Below are positions 8,657 to 17,248 of a DNA stretch of 64,000 nt, one piece after another. Made by a program: the position numbers and the translations under genes. Source of the stretch: Cognatilysobacter claricitrinus. Its GTDB lineage: Bacteria > Pseudomonadota > Gammaproteobacteria > Xanthomonadales > Xanthomonadaceae. Location of the stretch: contig NZ_BAAFZV010000002.1 of the NCBI RefSeq assembly GCF_045866565.1, positions 806,001 to 870,000 on the forward strand, in the 5' to 3' direction. Positions within the stretch are counted from its first letter, which is position 1. Every line of letters starts with the position of its first letter. Under the pieces are notes generated by a model that did not search any database, was not told the origin of the DNA, and saw only the letters and a list, made by a program, of their open reading frames with translations.

Positions 8657-11600
8657 ATGCCCAAGCGCACCGACATCAAGACCGTGCTGATCATCGGCGC
8701 GGGCCCCATCGTCATCGGACAGGCGTGCGAGTTCGACTACTCCGGCGCGCAGGCGTGCAAGGCGCTGCGCGACGAGGGGTATCGCGTCGTGCTGGTCAAC
8801 AGCAATCCCGCCACGATCATGACCGACCCGGACATGGCGGACGCGGTCTACATCGAGCCGATCAACTGGCAGACGGTCGAGAAGATCATCGCCAAGGAAA
8901 AGCCCGACGCGCTGCTGCCGACGATGGGCGGCCAGACCGCGCTCAACTGCGCGCTCGACCTCGCCGACAACGGCGTTCTCGAGAAGTACAACGTCGAACT
9001 GATCGGTGCGTCGCGCGACGCGATCCGCATGGCGGAAGACCGCGAGCTGTTCCGCGTGGCGATGCAGGACATCGGGCTGGAATGCCCGAAGGCGGCGGTG
9101 GCGCGCAGCTTCGAGGAAGCGCTCGACATCCAGACGCGCGTCGGCTTCCCGACCATCATCCGACCGAGCTTCACGCTCGGCGGCACCGGCGGCGGCATCG
9201 CGTACAACAAGGAAGAGTTCGAGGAGATTGCCAAGCGCGGCCTCGAGCTCTCGCCCGTGCACGAAATCCTCGTCGAGGAGTCGGTGCTCGGCTGGAAGGA
9301 ATTCGAGATGGAAGTGGTCCGCGACAAGGCGGACAACTGCATCATCGTGTGCAGCATCGAAAACTTCGACGCGATGGGCGTGCACACCGGCGACAGCATC
9401 ACCGTCGCGCCGGCGCAGACACTCACGGACAAGGAATACCAGCGCCTGCGTGACGCATCCATCGCCGTGCTGCGCAAGATCGGCGTCGACACCGGCGGCT
9501 CGAACGTGCAGTTCGGCGTGAATGCGCAGGACGGCCGCGTCGTCGTGATCGAGATGAATCCGCGCGTGTCGCGCTCGTCGGCGCTGGCGTCGAAGGCGAC
9601 CGGCTTTCCGATCGCGAAGGTCGCGGCGAAGCTGGCGGTCGGCTATACGCTCGACGAGCTGCGCAACGAGATCACGGGCGGGCAGACACCGGCGTCGTTC
9701 GAGCCGTCGATCGACTATGTCGTCACCAAGATTCCGCGCTTCGCGTTCGAGAAGTTCCCGCAGGCCGACGCGCGACTGACCACGCAGATGAAGTCGGTGG
9801 GCGAGGTGATGGCGATGGGCCGCACCTTCCAGGAATCGCTGCAGAAGGCGCTGCGCGGCCTGGAGACGGGCAAGGTCGGGCTCGATCCCACCGGCCTGGA
9901 CCTTTCGAGCAACGAAGACCTCGCCACGCTGCGCCGCGAGCTGAAGGAGCCGGGCGCCGAGCGCATGTTCCACATCGGCGACGCGTTCCGCGCCGGCATG
10001 AGCGTCGAGGACATCCACGCGCTTTCGTACGTCGACCGCTGGTTCCTCGACCAGATCGAAGAAATCGTGCAGGCCGAAGGCGAAGTCGCCGCGGCCGGGC
10101 TTGCCGCGCTCGACGCACGCCGCATGCGTGCGCTCAAGCGCATGGGATTCTCCGACGCGCGCCTTGCGCAGCTGACGGGCACCGACGAGACGGCCGTGCG
10201 CGCATTGCGTCGCGCGTTCGGCGTGCGTCCCGTCTACAAGCGCATCGACTCCTGCGCCGGCGAGTTCGCCACGGAAACCGCCTACATGTACTCGACCTAT
10301 GAGGACGAGTGCGAAGCGAACCCGACCGATCGCAGGAAGATCATCGTGCTGGGCGGCGGGCCGAACCGCATCGGCCAAGGCATCGAGTTCGACTACTGCT
10401 GCGTGCATGCCGCGCTCGCGCTGCGCGACGACGGGTTCGAGACCATCATGGTCAACTGCAACCCGGAAACGGTGTCGACGGATTACGACACGTCCGACCG
10501 ACTGTACTTCGAACCGCTCACGCTTGAGGACGTGCTCGAGATCGTCGACCTCGAGAAGCCCTTCGGCGTGATCGTGCAGTACGGCGGGCAGACGCCGCTG
10601 AAGCTTGCACGCGCGCTGGAAGCGAACGGCGTGCCGGTGATCGGCACGTCGCCGGACAGCATCGACCTCGCCGAGGACCGCGAGCGCTTCCAGAAGCTCG
10701 TCGACGATCTCGGCCTGAAGCAGCCGCCGAACCGCACCGCGCGCAATCCCGAGGAAGCGCTCGTGCTGGCGCGTGAGATCGGCTACCCGCTGGTCGTGCG
10801 CCCGAGCTATGTGCTCGGCGGCCGCGCGATGGAAGTGGTGCATGCCGACGCCGACCTCGCGCGCTACATGCGCGACGCGGTGAAGGTGTCGAACGATTCG
10901 CCGGTGCTGCTCGACCGCTTCCTCGACCACGCCGTCGAAGTCGACGTCGACGTCATCGCGGACAAGGACGGCAACGTGCTGATCGGCGGCGTAATGGAGC
11001 ACATCGAGGAAGCCGGCGTGCACTCCGGCGACTCCTCGTGCTCGCTGCCGCCGTACACGTTGTCGGCCGCGACGCAGGATCGCCTGCGCGAGCAGGTGGT
11101 TGCACTCGCACGCGCGCTCAAGGTCGTCGGCCTGATGAATACGCAGTTCGCGATCCAGCAGGAAGCCGATGGCAGCGACACCATCTTCCTGCTCGAAGTG
11201 AACCCGCGGGCGTCGCGCACCGTGCCGTTCGTGTCGAAGGCGATCGGCATGCCGCTGGCGAAGATCGCCGCGCGCTGCATGGCCGGTATGACGCTGGCCG
11301 AGCAGGGCGCAACCAAGGAAATCGTCCCGGACTACTTCTCGGTGAAGGAAGCGATCTTCCCGTTCGCGAAGTTCCAGGGCGTCGACCCGATCCTCGGGCC
11401 GGAGATGCGCTCGACGGGCGAGGTGATGGGCGTTGGTCGCAATTTCGGCGCGGCGATCGCGCGTGCGCACGAAGCCGCCGGCATCCGCGCGCTGCCGCCG
11501 GGCGGCAAGGTGTTCGTCTCGGTGCGCGATCCGGACAAGCAGCGGGTGCTCCCGGTCGCCGCGGAGATCGTCGCGCGTGGGTACACCGTGGTCGCCACGC

Positions 11601-11899
11601 GCGGCACTGCCGACTTCCTGCACGCGCATGGCGTCGCGTGCGAGGTCATCAACAAGGTGATCGAAGGCCGACCGCACGTGGTCGACCTGATCAAGAACGG
11701 CGAGATCGCCTACATCGTGAATACGACGGAAGGCCGCCAAGCCATCGCCGACTCGTTCTCGATCCGCCGCGAAGCACTGCAGCACCGCGTCACGTATTCG
11801 ACGACGGTGTCGGGCGCGCGCGCCCTGCTGCAGTCGCTGGAATATCGCGGCACGGGCCCGGTCTGGTCGCTGCAGGAACTGCACGCCACCATCGCCTGA
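8657..11899 (+). CDS. carB: Carbamoyl-phosphate synthase large subunit
   Basis: Makes carbamoyl phosphate from bicarbonate, ammonia and two ATP. The 1080-residue protein has the two homologous ATP-grasp halves: the first opens TVLIIGAGPIVIGQACEFDY, the second IIVLGGGPNRIGQGIEFDY near residue 560. ATP-grasp signatures FTLGGTGGG and YVLGGRAMEVV are present, and the C-terminal allosteric MGS-like domain begins near GKVFVSVRDPDK. The open frame extends 84 bases upstream into the preceding gene, but ATG 8657 (MPKRTDIK) matches the family start. Full length and intact. Confidence 0.99.
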   Translation: MPKRTDIKTVLIIGAGPIVIGQACEFDYSGAQACKALRDEGYRVVLVNSNPATIMTDPDMADAVYIEPINWQTVEKIIAKEKPDALLPTMGGQTALNCALDLADNGVLEKYNVELIGASRDAIRMAEDRELFRVAMQDIGLECPKAAVARSFEEALDIQTRVGFPTIIRPSFTLGGTGGGIAYNKEEFEEIAKRGLELSPVHEILVEESVLGWKEFEMEVVRDKADNCIIVCSIENFDAMGVHTGDSITVAPAQTLTDKEYQRLRDASIAVLRKIGVDTGGSNVQFGVNAQDGRVVVIEMNPRVSRSSALASKATGFPIAKVAAKLAVGYTLDELRNEITGGQTPASFEPSIDYVVTKIPRFAFEKFPQADARLTTQMKSVGEVMAMGRTFQESLQKALRGLETGKVGLDPTGLDLSSNEDLATLRRELKEPGAERMFHIGDAFRAGMSVEDIHALSYVDRWFLDQIEEIVQAEGEVAAAGLAALDARRMRALKRMGFSDARLAQLTGTDETAVRALRRAFGVRPVYKRIDSCAGEFATETAYMYSTYEDECEANPTDRRKIIVLGGGPNRIGQGIEFDYCCVHAALALRDDGFETIMVNCNPETVSTDYDTSDRLYFEPLTLEDVLEIVDLEKPFGVIVQYGGQTPLKLARALEANGVPVIGTSPDSIDLAEDRERFQKLVDDLGLKQPPNRTARNPEEALVLAREIGYPLVVRPSYVLGGRAMEVVHADADLARYMRDAVKVSNDSPVLLDRFLDHAVEVDVDVIADKDGNVLIGGVMEHIEEAGVHSGDSSCSLPPYTLSAATQDRLREQVVALARALKVVGLMNTQFAIQQEADGSDTIFLLEVNPRASRTVPFVSKAIGMPLAKIAARCMAGMTLAEQGATKEIVPDYFSVKEAIFPFAKFQGVDPILGPEMRSTGEVMGVGRNFGAAIARAHEAAGIRALPPGGKVFVSVRDPDKQRVLPVAAEIVARGYTVVATRGTADFLHAHGVACEVINKVIEGRPHVVDLIKNGEIAYIVNTTEGRQAIADSFSIRREALQHRVTYSTTVSGARALLQSLEYRGTGPVWSLQELHATIA

Positions 11900-12037
11900 T
11901 CCACCGCATGCCGTGCCGGCCGGCCGCTGCGTGCGGCCGGTCGCATTTGACGGGCTGCGCTTTGCGGCCCGGACGCGGCACAATCGACCATCGAACGATG
12001 CCGCCGGCGCACGACGCCGCGGCCACTGAGGAATCCC

Positions 12038-12514
12038 ATGAGAGCTCCGATCACCGCCCAGGGTGCACAGCGTCTGCGCGCCGAACTCGACAACCTGAAG
12101 TCCGTGCAGCGTCCGGCGGTCATCAACGCCATCTCCGAAGCGCGCGCGCACGGCGACCTCAAGGAGAACGCCGAGTACCACGCCGCGCGCGAGCAGCAGG
12201 GTTTCATCGAAGGTCGCATCAAGCAGCTTGAGGGTGAGCTCTCGCACGCGGAAGTCATCGACGTCGCCAAGCTCAACGCCGGCTCGCGCGTGGTGTTCGG
12301 CGCGACGGTGCAGCTTGCGGACGTAGACACCGACGAAGAGAAGAGCTACCAGATCGTTGGCGACCTGGAAGCCGACATCAAGCAGGGCCTGATCGCGATT
12401 TCGTCGCCGGTCGCGCGTGCGCTGATCGGCAAGAGCGAGGGCGACACGGTCACCATCGAAGCGCCGGGCGGCACACGCGAATACGAGATCCTGAGCGTTC
12501 GCTACGTCGGCTGA
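12038..12514 (+). CDS. greA: Transcription elongation factor GreA
   Basis: Rescues backtracked RNA polymerase by stimulating transcript cleavage. The 158-residue protein has the N-terminal coiled coil with the acidic tip in HGDLKENAEYHAAREQQG, where the Asp/Glu residues coordinate catalytic magnesium. The C-terminal FKBP-like domain contains SPVARALIGKSEGDTV. Start preceded by GAGGAA. It lies between carB and rpfE as in other xanthomonads. A GC hairpin without a T tract (11920-11940) occupies the carB-greA gap. Confidence 0.98.
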   Translation: MRAPITAQGAQRLRAELDNLKSVQRPAVINAISEARAHGDLKENAEYHAAREQQGFIEGRIKQLEGELSHAEVIDVAKLNAGSRVVFGATVQLADVDTDEEKSYQIVGDLEADIKQGLIAISSPVARALIGKSEGDTVTIEAPGGTREYEILSVRYVG

Positions 12515-12518
12515 TGGC

Positions 12519-13463
12519 GTGAGCATGCCTGTCGACGTCGCCTTCGTCCTGCCGCCGCGCCAGCGGTTCGCGGGCGAAGGGTTGCCGACGGCCGTCGCGC
12601 GTGCGTTCGGACGCGCTGATCGCGTCGATGCGCGCACGGGTGTCGAAGCCCTGTTCGACGTGCTCCCTCGTGGCTGGCCCGCGGCGGCGGTGACGCGACA
12701 GGTCGAGGCGGGCGATGCGCGCGACTCGTCGTGGCTGCGCGCCGATCCGGCCTATGTGCGCGCCGACATCAACGGCGCGCGCCTGCTTGCGATCGGCGAC
12801 ATGCTCGGCCTTGACTCCGACACCAGCGAAGCCTTGCTGAGGCCGCTGCGCCCGCTGTTCGGCGACGCCGGCATGCCGATCGAGGCGGGCCGTCCCAATG
12901 CGTGGTACCTGCGCCTTGCACCCGGTTCGCCGCTGCCTGCATTCACGTCGCCCGACGAAGCGCTCGGTAGCGACCTGTTCGAACAATTGCCACAAGGCGC
13001 GGACGGTAAGCGCTGGCGCGCGCTGATGTCGGAAGCGCAGGTGTTGCTGCATCACCATCCGATCAACGCCGATCGGCTGAATCGCGGCCTTGCACCGGTG
13101 AATTCGATCTGGTTCTGGGGCGCCGGGCGCTTGCCCGACCATGTGACCACGCCATACGCCACGATCCATTCGCGCGACACGACCGTGCAGGCGTTCGCGC
13201 AACTCGCGGGCGCAACGGTCGCGATTCCCGCATCGTGGACGACGCCCGAACGCGATGCCGCCTTCGACCTGCGCCACGAACGTCGGCTCGACCGCCTCGT
13301 GGCCGACTGGATCGAACCGGCGCTCGCGGCGGTCGCGCAGAGGAAACTCGGCACACTGCGGCTCATGTGGAGCGACAGCGCGCGATTCGACCTGCGCCGG
13401 TCGCAGTCGCTGCGATTCTGGAAGCGCCCACTACGCGTCCTCGCCGAACGCGACGACGAATGA
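12519..13463 (+). CDS. rpfE: RpfE-type regulatory/phosphoglycerate mutase-like protein
   Basis: A 314-residue protein resembling the RpfE family, first named in Xanthomonas from the pathogenicity-factor cluster and often labelled phosphoglycerate mutase-like. Visible landmarks are SSWLRADPAYVRADINGARL, PNAWYLRL, the His-rich VLLHHHPIN and SIWFWGAGRLP. Its molecular role is not established. It follows greA by four bases and its stop overlaps the recJ start (ATGA), so greA-rpfE-recJ form one unit. The start is GTG 12519 or ATG 12525. The gene name rests on sequence pattern plus the greA-rpfE-recJ position. Confidence 0.78.
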   Translation: MSMPVDVAFVLPPRQRFAGEGLPTAVARAFGRADRVDARTGVEALFDVLPRGWPAAAVTRQVEAGDARDSSWLRADPAYVRADINGARLLAIGDMLGLDSDTSEALLRPLRPLFGDAGMPIEAGRPNAWYLRLAPGSPLPAFTSPDEALGSDLFEQLPQGADGKRWRALMSEAQVLLHHHPINADRLNRGLAPVNSIWFWGAGRLPDHVTTPYATIHSRDTTVQAFAQLAGATVAIPASWTTPERDAAFDLRHERRLDRLVADWIEPALAAVAQRKLGTLRLMWSDSARFDLRRSQSLRFWKRPLRVLAERDDE

Positions 13464-15181
13464 GCCGCTTCACCGCCCGACTCGTGCGTCGCCCGGTCGT
13501 AATCCCCGGCGACTGGGCGCGCGAGCTGCATCCCGTGCTTGCGCGCGTGTACGCGATGCGCGGCGCCGTGTCGCTCGAACAGGCGCGTCCGAAACTTGCG
13601 CAGCTGCATTCGCCGGAAACGCTCGGCGGACTCGATGCCGCGACGCACCTGCTTGCCGATGCGATCGCGAACGATGCGCACATCGTCGTGGTCGGCGATT
13701 TCGATTGCGACGGCGCGACCGCCTGCGCGGTCGGCGTTCGCGGCCTGCGCATGCTCGGCGCACGGCGCGTGTCGTACGCGGTGCCGAATCGCATCGTGCA
13801 CGGCTACGGCCTGACGCCGGCGATGGTCGACGAGCTCGCGCCGATGCAACCCGACCTCGTCGTCACCGTCGACCACGGCATCGCCTGCCATGCCGGCGTT
13901 AACGCCGCGAAGGGGCGCGGCTGGAAGGTACTGGTCACCGACCACCACCTGCCGGGCGAAGCACTGCCGCCGGCGGACGCGATCGTCGATCCCAACGTGC
14001 GCGGCGACGGCTTCCCGAGCAAATCGCTGGCCGGCGTCGGCGTGATCTTCTACGTGCTGCTCGCGCTGCGCCGCCACCTGCGCGAGCAGGGCGGATTCGC
14101 GAGCGAAGCGCCCGACCTGACATCGCTGCTCGACCTCGTTACCGTCGGCACCGTCGCCGACCTGGTGCAGCTCGACGCGAACAACCGCGCGCTGGTCGCG
14201 GCCGGGCTGCGACGCATGCGCGCCGGGCAGGTGTGCGCGGGCGTGCGCGCGCTGGCCGAGGTGTCGCAGCGCGAACTCCAGCGCCTGGGCGCCGCCGATA
14301 TCGGCTACGCGATCGCGCCGCGCATCAATGCGGCGGGCCGCCTCGAAGACATGGCGCTCGGCATCGAATGCCTGCTCACCGACGATCTTTCGCGCGCACG
14401 CGAAATCGCGCAGATGCTCAACGAGATCAATGGCGAGCGTCGTGCCGTGCAGCAGCAGATGGTCGACGAAGCCGAACGCGCCTTAGCGCGCGTCGAGCTT
14501 CCCGACGGCGACCTGCCGCATGCGATCTGCCTGTTCGATCCCGAATGGCACCCGGGCGTGGTCGGCCTCGTCGCATCGAAGATCAAGGAACGCCTGCATC
14601 GCCCGGTCTTCGCGTTCGCGCCGTCGGCGCCGGGCTCCGACCTGCTGCGCGGCTCCGCGCGCTCGGTGCCCGGCTTCCACATCCGCGACGCGCTGGCCAC
14701 GGTGTCGTCGCGACATCCTTCGCTCATCGATCGTTTTGGCGGCCACGCGATGGCGGCGGGGCTCAGCCTGCACCACGACCGGTTCACCGACTTCTCGTCG
14801 GCGATGCAGCACGTCGCCGCGTCGCTGCTCACGCCCGACCTGCTGCAGGCCGAGGTGCTGAGCGACGGCGAACTCGCCCCGGCCGAAATGGCGCGTGGCT
14901 GCGCCGAAGCGCTGCGCGACGGCGGGCCTTGGGGGCAGGGCTTCCCGGAGCCGCAGTTCGACGGCGAGTTCGAAGTGCTGAACTGGCGCGTGGTCGGCGA
15001 ACGGCATCTCAAGCTGGAACTGGGCTTTGGCGGCCTGCGGCTCAACGCCATCGAGTTCGGCGGCTGGCGTGGCACCGCGCCATCCAACCGGGTCCACATC
15101 GCCTATCGGCTGGAACCGGACGACTACCGCGGCGGCGATGCCGTGCAGCTGGTCGTCGTGCACCGCGAGGCCGTGGGTTAG
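13460..15181 (+). CDS. recJ: Single-stranded-DNA-specific exonuclease RecJ
   Basis: 5'-3' single-strand exonuclease in RecFOR recombination, mismatch and base excision repair. The 573-residue product carries the DHH-family metal motifs VVGDFDCDGATACAV (about residue 75), VVTVDHGIACHAG and TDHHLPGE. The DHHA1 domain signature GGHAMAAGLSLH is near residue 430, followed by the C-terminal OB fold. The frame is open further upstream through rpfE, but ATG 13460 overlaps the rpfE stop by four bases and fits the family length. Confidence 0.97.
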   Translation: MSRFTARLVRRPVVIPGDWARELHPVLARVYAMRGAVSLEQARPKLAQLHSPETLGGLDAATHLLADAIANDAHIVVVGDFDCDGATACAVGVRGLRMLGARRVSYAVPNRIVHGYGLTPAMVDELAPMQPDLVVTVDHGIACHAGVNAAKGRGWKVLVTDHHLPGEALPPADAIVDPNVRGDGFPSKSLAGVGVIFYVLLALRRHLREQGGFASEAPDLTSLLDLVTVGTVADLVQLDANNRALVAAGLRRMRAGQVCAGVRALAEVSQRELQRLGAADIGYAIAPRINAAGRLEDMALGIECLLTDDLSRAREIAQMLNEINGERRAVQQQMVDEAERALARVELPDGDLPHAICLFDPEWHPGVVGLVASKIKERLHRPVFAFAPSAPGSDLLRGSARSVPGFHIRDALATVSSRHPSLIDRFGGHAMAAGLSLHHDRFTDFSSAMQHVAASLLTPDLLQAEVLSDGELAPAEMARGCAEALRDGGPWGQGFPEPQFDGEFEVLNWRVVGERHLKLELGFGGLRLNAIEFGGWRGTAPSNRVHIAYRLEPDDYRGGDAVQLVVVHREAVG

Positions 15182-15219
15182 GGCGCATTTGCGTGCATTT
15201 CCGCTGCCCCAAGGGGCAA

Positions 15220-15248
15220 TTGGCGCGCCCGGCGGCATCCCATAACCT
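15220..15248 (+). promoter_or_regulatory. Candidate housekeeping promoter of the YkvA-like gene
   Basis: TTGGCG (15220-15225), a 17-base spacer and TAACCT (15243-15248) lie 31-59 bases before the ATG at 15279, with a GGAG Shine-Dalgarno at 15267. Good spacing and position make it credible. Confidence 0.5.
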
Positions 15249-15278
15249 GACCCGGGCGTCACTCCCGGAGAACGTGCG

Positions 15279-15917
15279 ATGCCGCTGACCGTCAACATCG
15301 ACCTGTCGGACGATGACCTCAAGCATTTCGCCCGTGCCGCGGACATCGCACGCGAGCGCGGCGCGGACCTCACGAACGAGCAGGTGGTCAACGCGGCCAC
15401 CGACATGCTGCGCAAGGCGCACGAGGCGAATCCGCCGCAGTTCGTGAAGGATCGGCTGCTGGTGCTCGACAGCCTGATCGCGATGATGCGCGACGAAGGC
15501 TGGGCACTGGGCGAGAGCGACGCGTCGAACGTGCGCGCGGCGCTGGTCTATTTCGCCGCCACCTCGGACGCGATTCCGGACACCGTACCGGTGCTCGGCT
15601 TCGTCGACGACGCGATCATGATCGAGCTGTGCGCGCGCGAGCTGCGACATGAACTCGACGCCTACGACGACTTCACCGAATTCCGCGAGCGGGAAGCCGA
15701 GCGCCGCGGCCTGGACGCGGCGACGGTCGGTCGCGCGGACTGGCTCGATAGCCGCCGGCAGGAACTGCAGGACCGCATGCGCAACCGTCGCTCCCGCGAT
15801 TTCAGCGGCGGCTTCGGCAGCGGTTTCGGAACGGGCTACGGCAGCAGCAGCGGCTATGGGCCGGTCCGGCCGTACGCGCCGGCCAGCAACCGCGGCGGCA
15901 CCTTCCGCTTCCGCTGA
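15279..15917 (+). CDS. YkvA-like (DUF1232) domain protein
   Basis: A 212-residue protein of unknown function. The central segment, ALVYFAATSDAIPDTVPVLG followed by FVDDAIMIELC (residues about 88-118), is the DUF1232/YkvA pattern of a short hydrophobic hairpin with Asp-rich turns. The C-terminal 50 residues are Gly/Ser/Arg-rich low complexity (GGFGSGFGTGYGSSSGYG) and probably disordered. It stands alone between recJ and prfB, with its own promoter candidate. YkvA proteins are conserved but not functionally defined; no partner is suggested here. Confidence 0.75.
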   Translation: MPLTVNIDLSDDDLKHFARAADIARERGADLTNEQVVNAATDMLRKAHEANPPQFVKDRLLVLDSLIAMMRDEGWALGESDASNVRAALVYFAATSDAIPDTVPVLGFVDDAIMIELCARELRHELDAYDDFTEFREREAERRGLDAATVGRADWLDSRRQELQDRMRNRRSRDFSGGFGSGFGTGYGSSSGYGPVRPYAPASNRGGTFRFR

Positions 15918-15978
15918 GCAAACCTGCACAAAAGCGCGCTCTCCCGGCGCGCGATACCGCGTGGAAGGGTGCCGGCGT

Positions 15979-15987
15979 TGGTAGAAT
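15979..15987 (+). promoter_or_regulatory. Extended -10 promoter of prfB
   Basis: TGGTAGAAT (15979-15987) is an extended -10 element (TGn-TAGAAT) located 32 bases before the prfB ATG. No good -35 is visible at the usual distance, as is common for extended -10 promoters. Confidence 0.45.
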
Positions 15988-16019
15988 CGCCGGTTCCTTG
16001 TGATCGAACCGCGCCGGAC

Positions 16020-17148
16020 ATGATCGAGCTGAATCCCGTTCGCCAGCGAATCGCCGACCTCCGCGGTCGGCTGGATTCGCTCAGGGGGTATCTTTGACTT
16101 CGACCACAAGGTCGAACGTCTGGAAGAAGTAAACCGGGAGCTCGAGAGCCCCGACGTGTGGAACGACTCCGAACGCGCGCAGGCCCTGGGCCGCGAGCGG
16201 TCGTCGCTCGAGAAGGTCGTCCACGGCATCCGCACCCTCACTGACGGCCTGGTCGGCGCCGGCGAGCTGCTGGAACTCGCGGAAATGGAAGACGACGAAG
16301 ACACCGCGAAGGCGGTGGTCGACGACGTCGAGCGCTACGCGAAGGATGTCGAGCAGCTCGAATTCCGCCGCATGTTCTCCGGGAAGATGGACAACGCGAA
16401 CGCGTTCGTCGACATCCAGGCCGGCGCGGGCGGCACCGAGGCGCAGGACTGGGCGGAAATCCTTCTGCGCATGTACCTGCGCTGGTGCGAATCGCGCGGC
16501 TGGAAGACCGAGCTGATGGAAGCCAGCGGCGGCGACGTTGCAGGCATCAAGTCGGCGACGCTGCGCGTCGAAGGCGATTTCGCCTACGGCTGGCTCAAGA
16601 CGGAAACCGGCGTGCATCGCCTGGTGCGCAAGTCGCCGTTCGATTCCGACAACCGCAGGCATACGAGCTTCACGTCCGTGTTCGTGTCGCCGGAAATCGA
16701 CGACAACATCGACATCGAGATCAATCCGGCGGACCTGCGCACCGACGTGTATCGCTCGTCGGGCGCGGGTGGCCAGCACGTCAACAAGACCGAGTCGGCG
16801 GTGCGCATCACGCACATTCCGACCAACATCGTCGTGGCCTGCCAGACCGGTCGCAGCCAGCACCAGAACCGCGACAACGCGATGAAGATGCTCGCCGCCA
16901 AGCTGTACGAACTCGAGATCCAGAAGCGCAACGCCGAGCGCGATGCGGTGGAAGCGACCAAGTCCGACATCGGCTGGGGCAGCCAGATCCGCAACTACGT
17001 GCTCGACCAGAGCCGCATCAAGGATCTGCGTACCGGCATCGAGCGCAGCGACACGCAGAAGGTGCTCGACGGCGACCTCGACGAATTCGTCGAAGCCAGC
17101 CTCAAGGCCGGTCTCGAAGTCGGCGCCAAACGCACCGACGCAGCCTGA
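16020..17148 (+). CDS. prfB: Peptide chain release factor 2 (programmed +1 frameshift)
   Basis: RF2 recognises UGA/UAA and releases nascent chains. The coding sequence is two frames: codons 1-25 from ATG 16020 to CTT (16092-16094), then an in-frame TGA (16095-16097), continuing in the +1 frame from GAC 16096. Joined length is 375 residues. The second part has the stop-recognition SPF motif in VRKSPFDSD, and the catalytic GGQ in SSGAGGQHVNKTESAVRITH with SQHQNRDNAM after it. Frameshifting at the leader UGA autoregulates RF2 level. lysS follows, the widespread prfB-lysS pairing. Confidence 0.97.
16083..16097 (+). promoter_or_regulatory. RF2 programmed frameshift signal
   Basis: AGGGGGTATCTTTGA (16083-16097), followed by C, is the canonical site. 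An internal Shine-Dalgarno-like AGGGGG lies just upstream of the slippery CTT, then a UGA stop in the poor C context. When RF2 is scarce the ribosome slips from CUU to UUU and reads GAC. Confidence 0.95.
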
Positions 17149-17248
17149 TCCAGCGCGCCCCGCACGCCGCGGGGCGCGTGGCCGCTACCATCGGCCAATC
17201 CCTCCGAATTTCCGTCCGGCCCCTGCGCCGGAACCAGTGAACGCCACG

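Noticed and set aside
11920..11940. GC hairpin between carB and greA
   Set aside because: Eight-base stem without a T tract. Too weak to call a terminator.
8606..12637. A 1343-codon open frame on the minus strand across carB, greA and the start of rpfE
   Set aside because: It is fully antisense to carB and greA, whose motifs are unmistakable. The translation is His/Arg/Ala/Asp-rich without recognisable domains, the typical mirror of GC-rich coding DNA.
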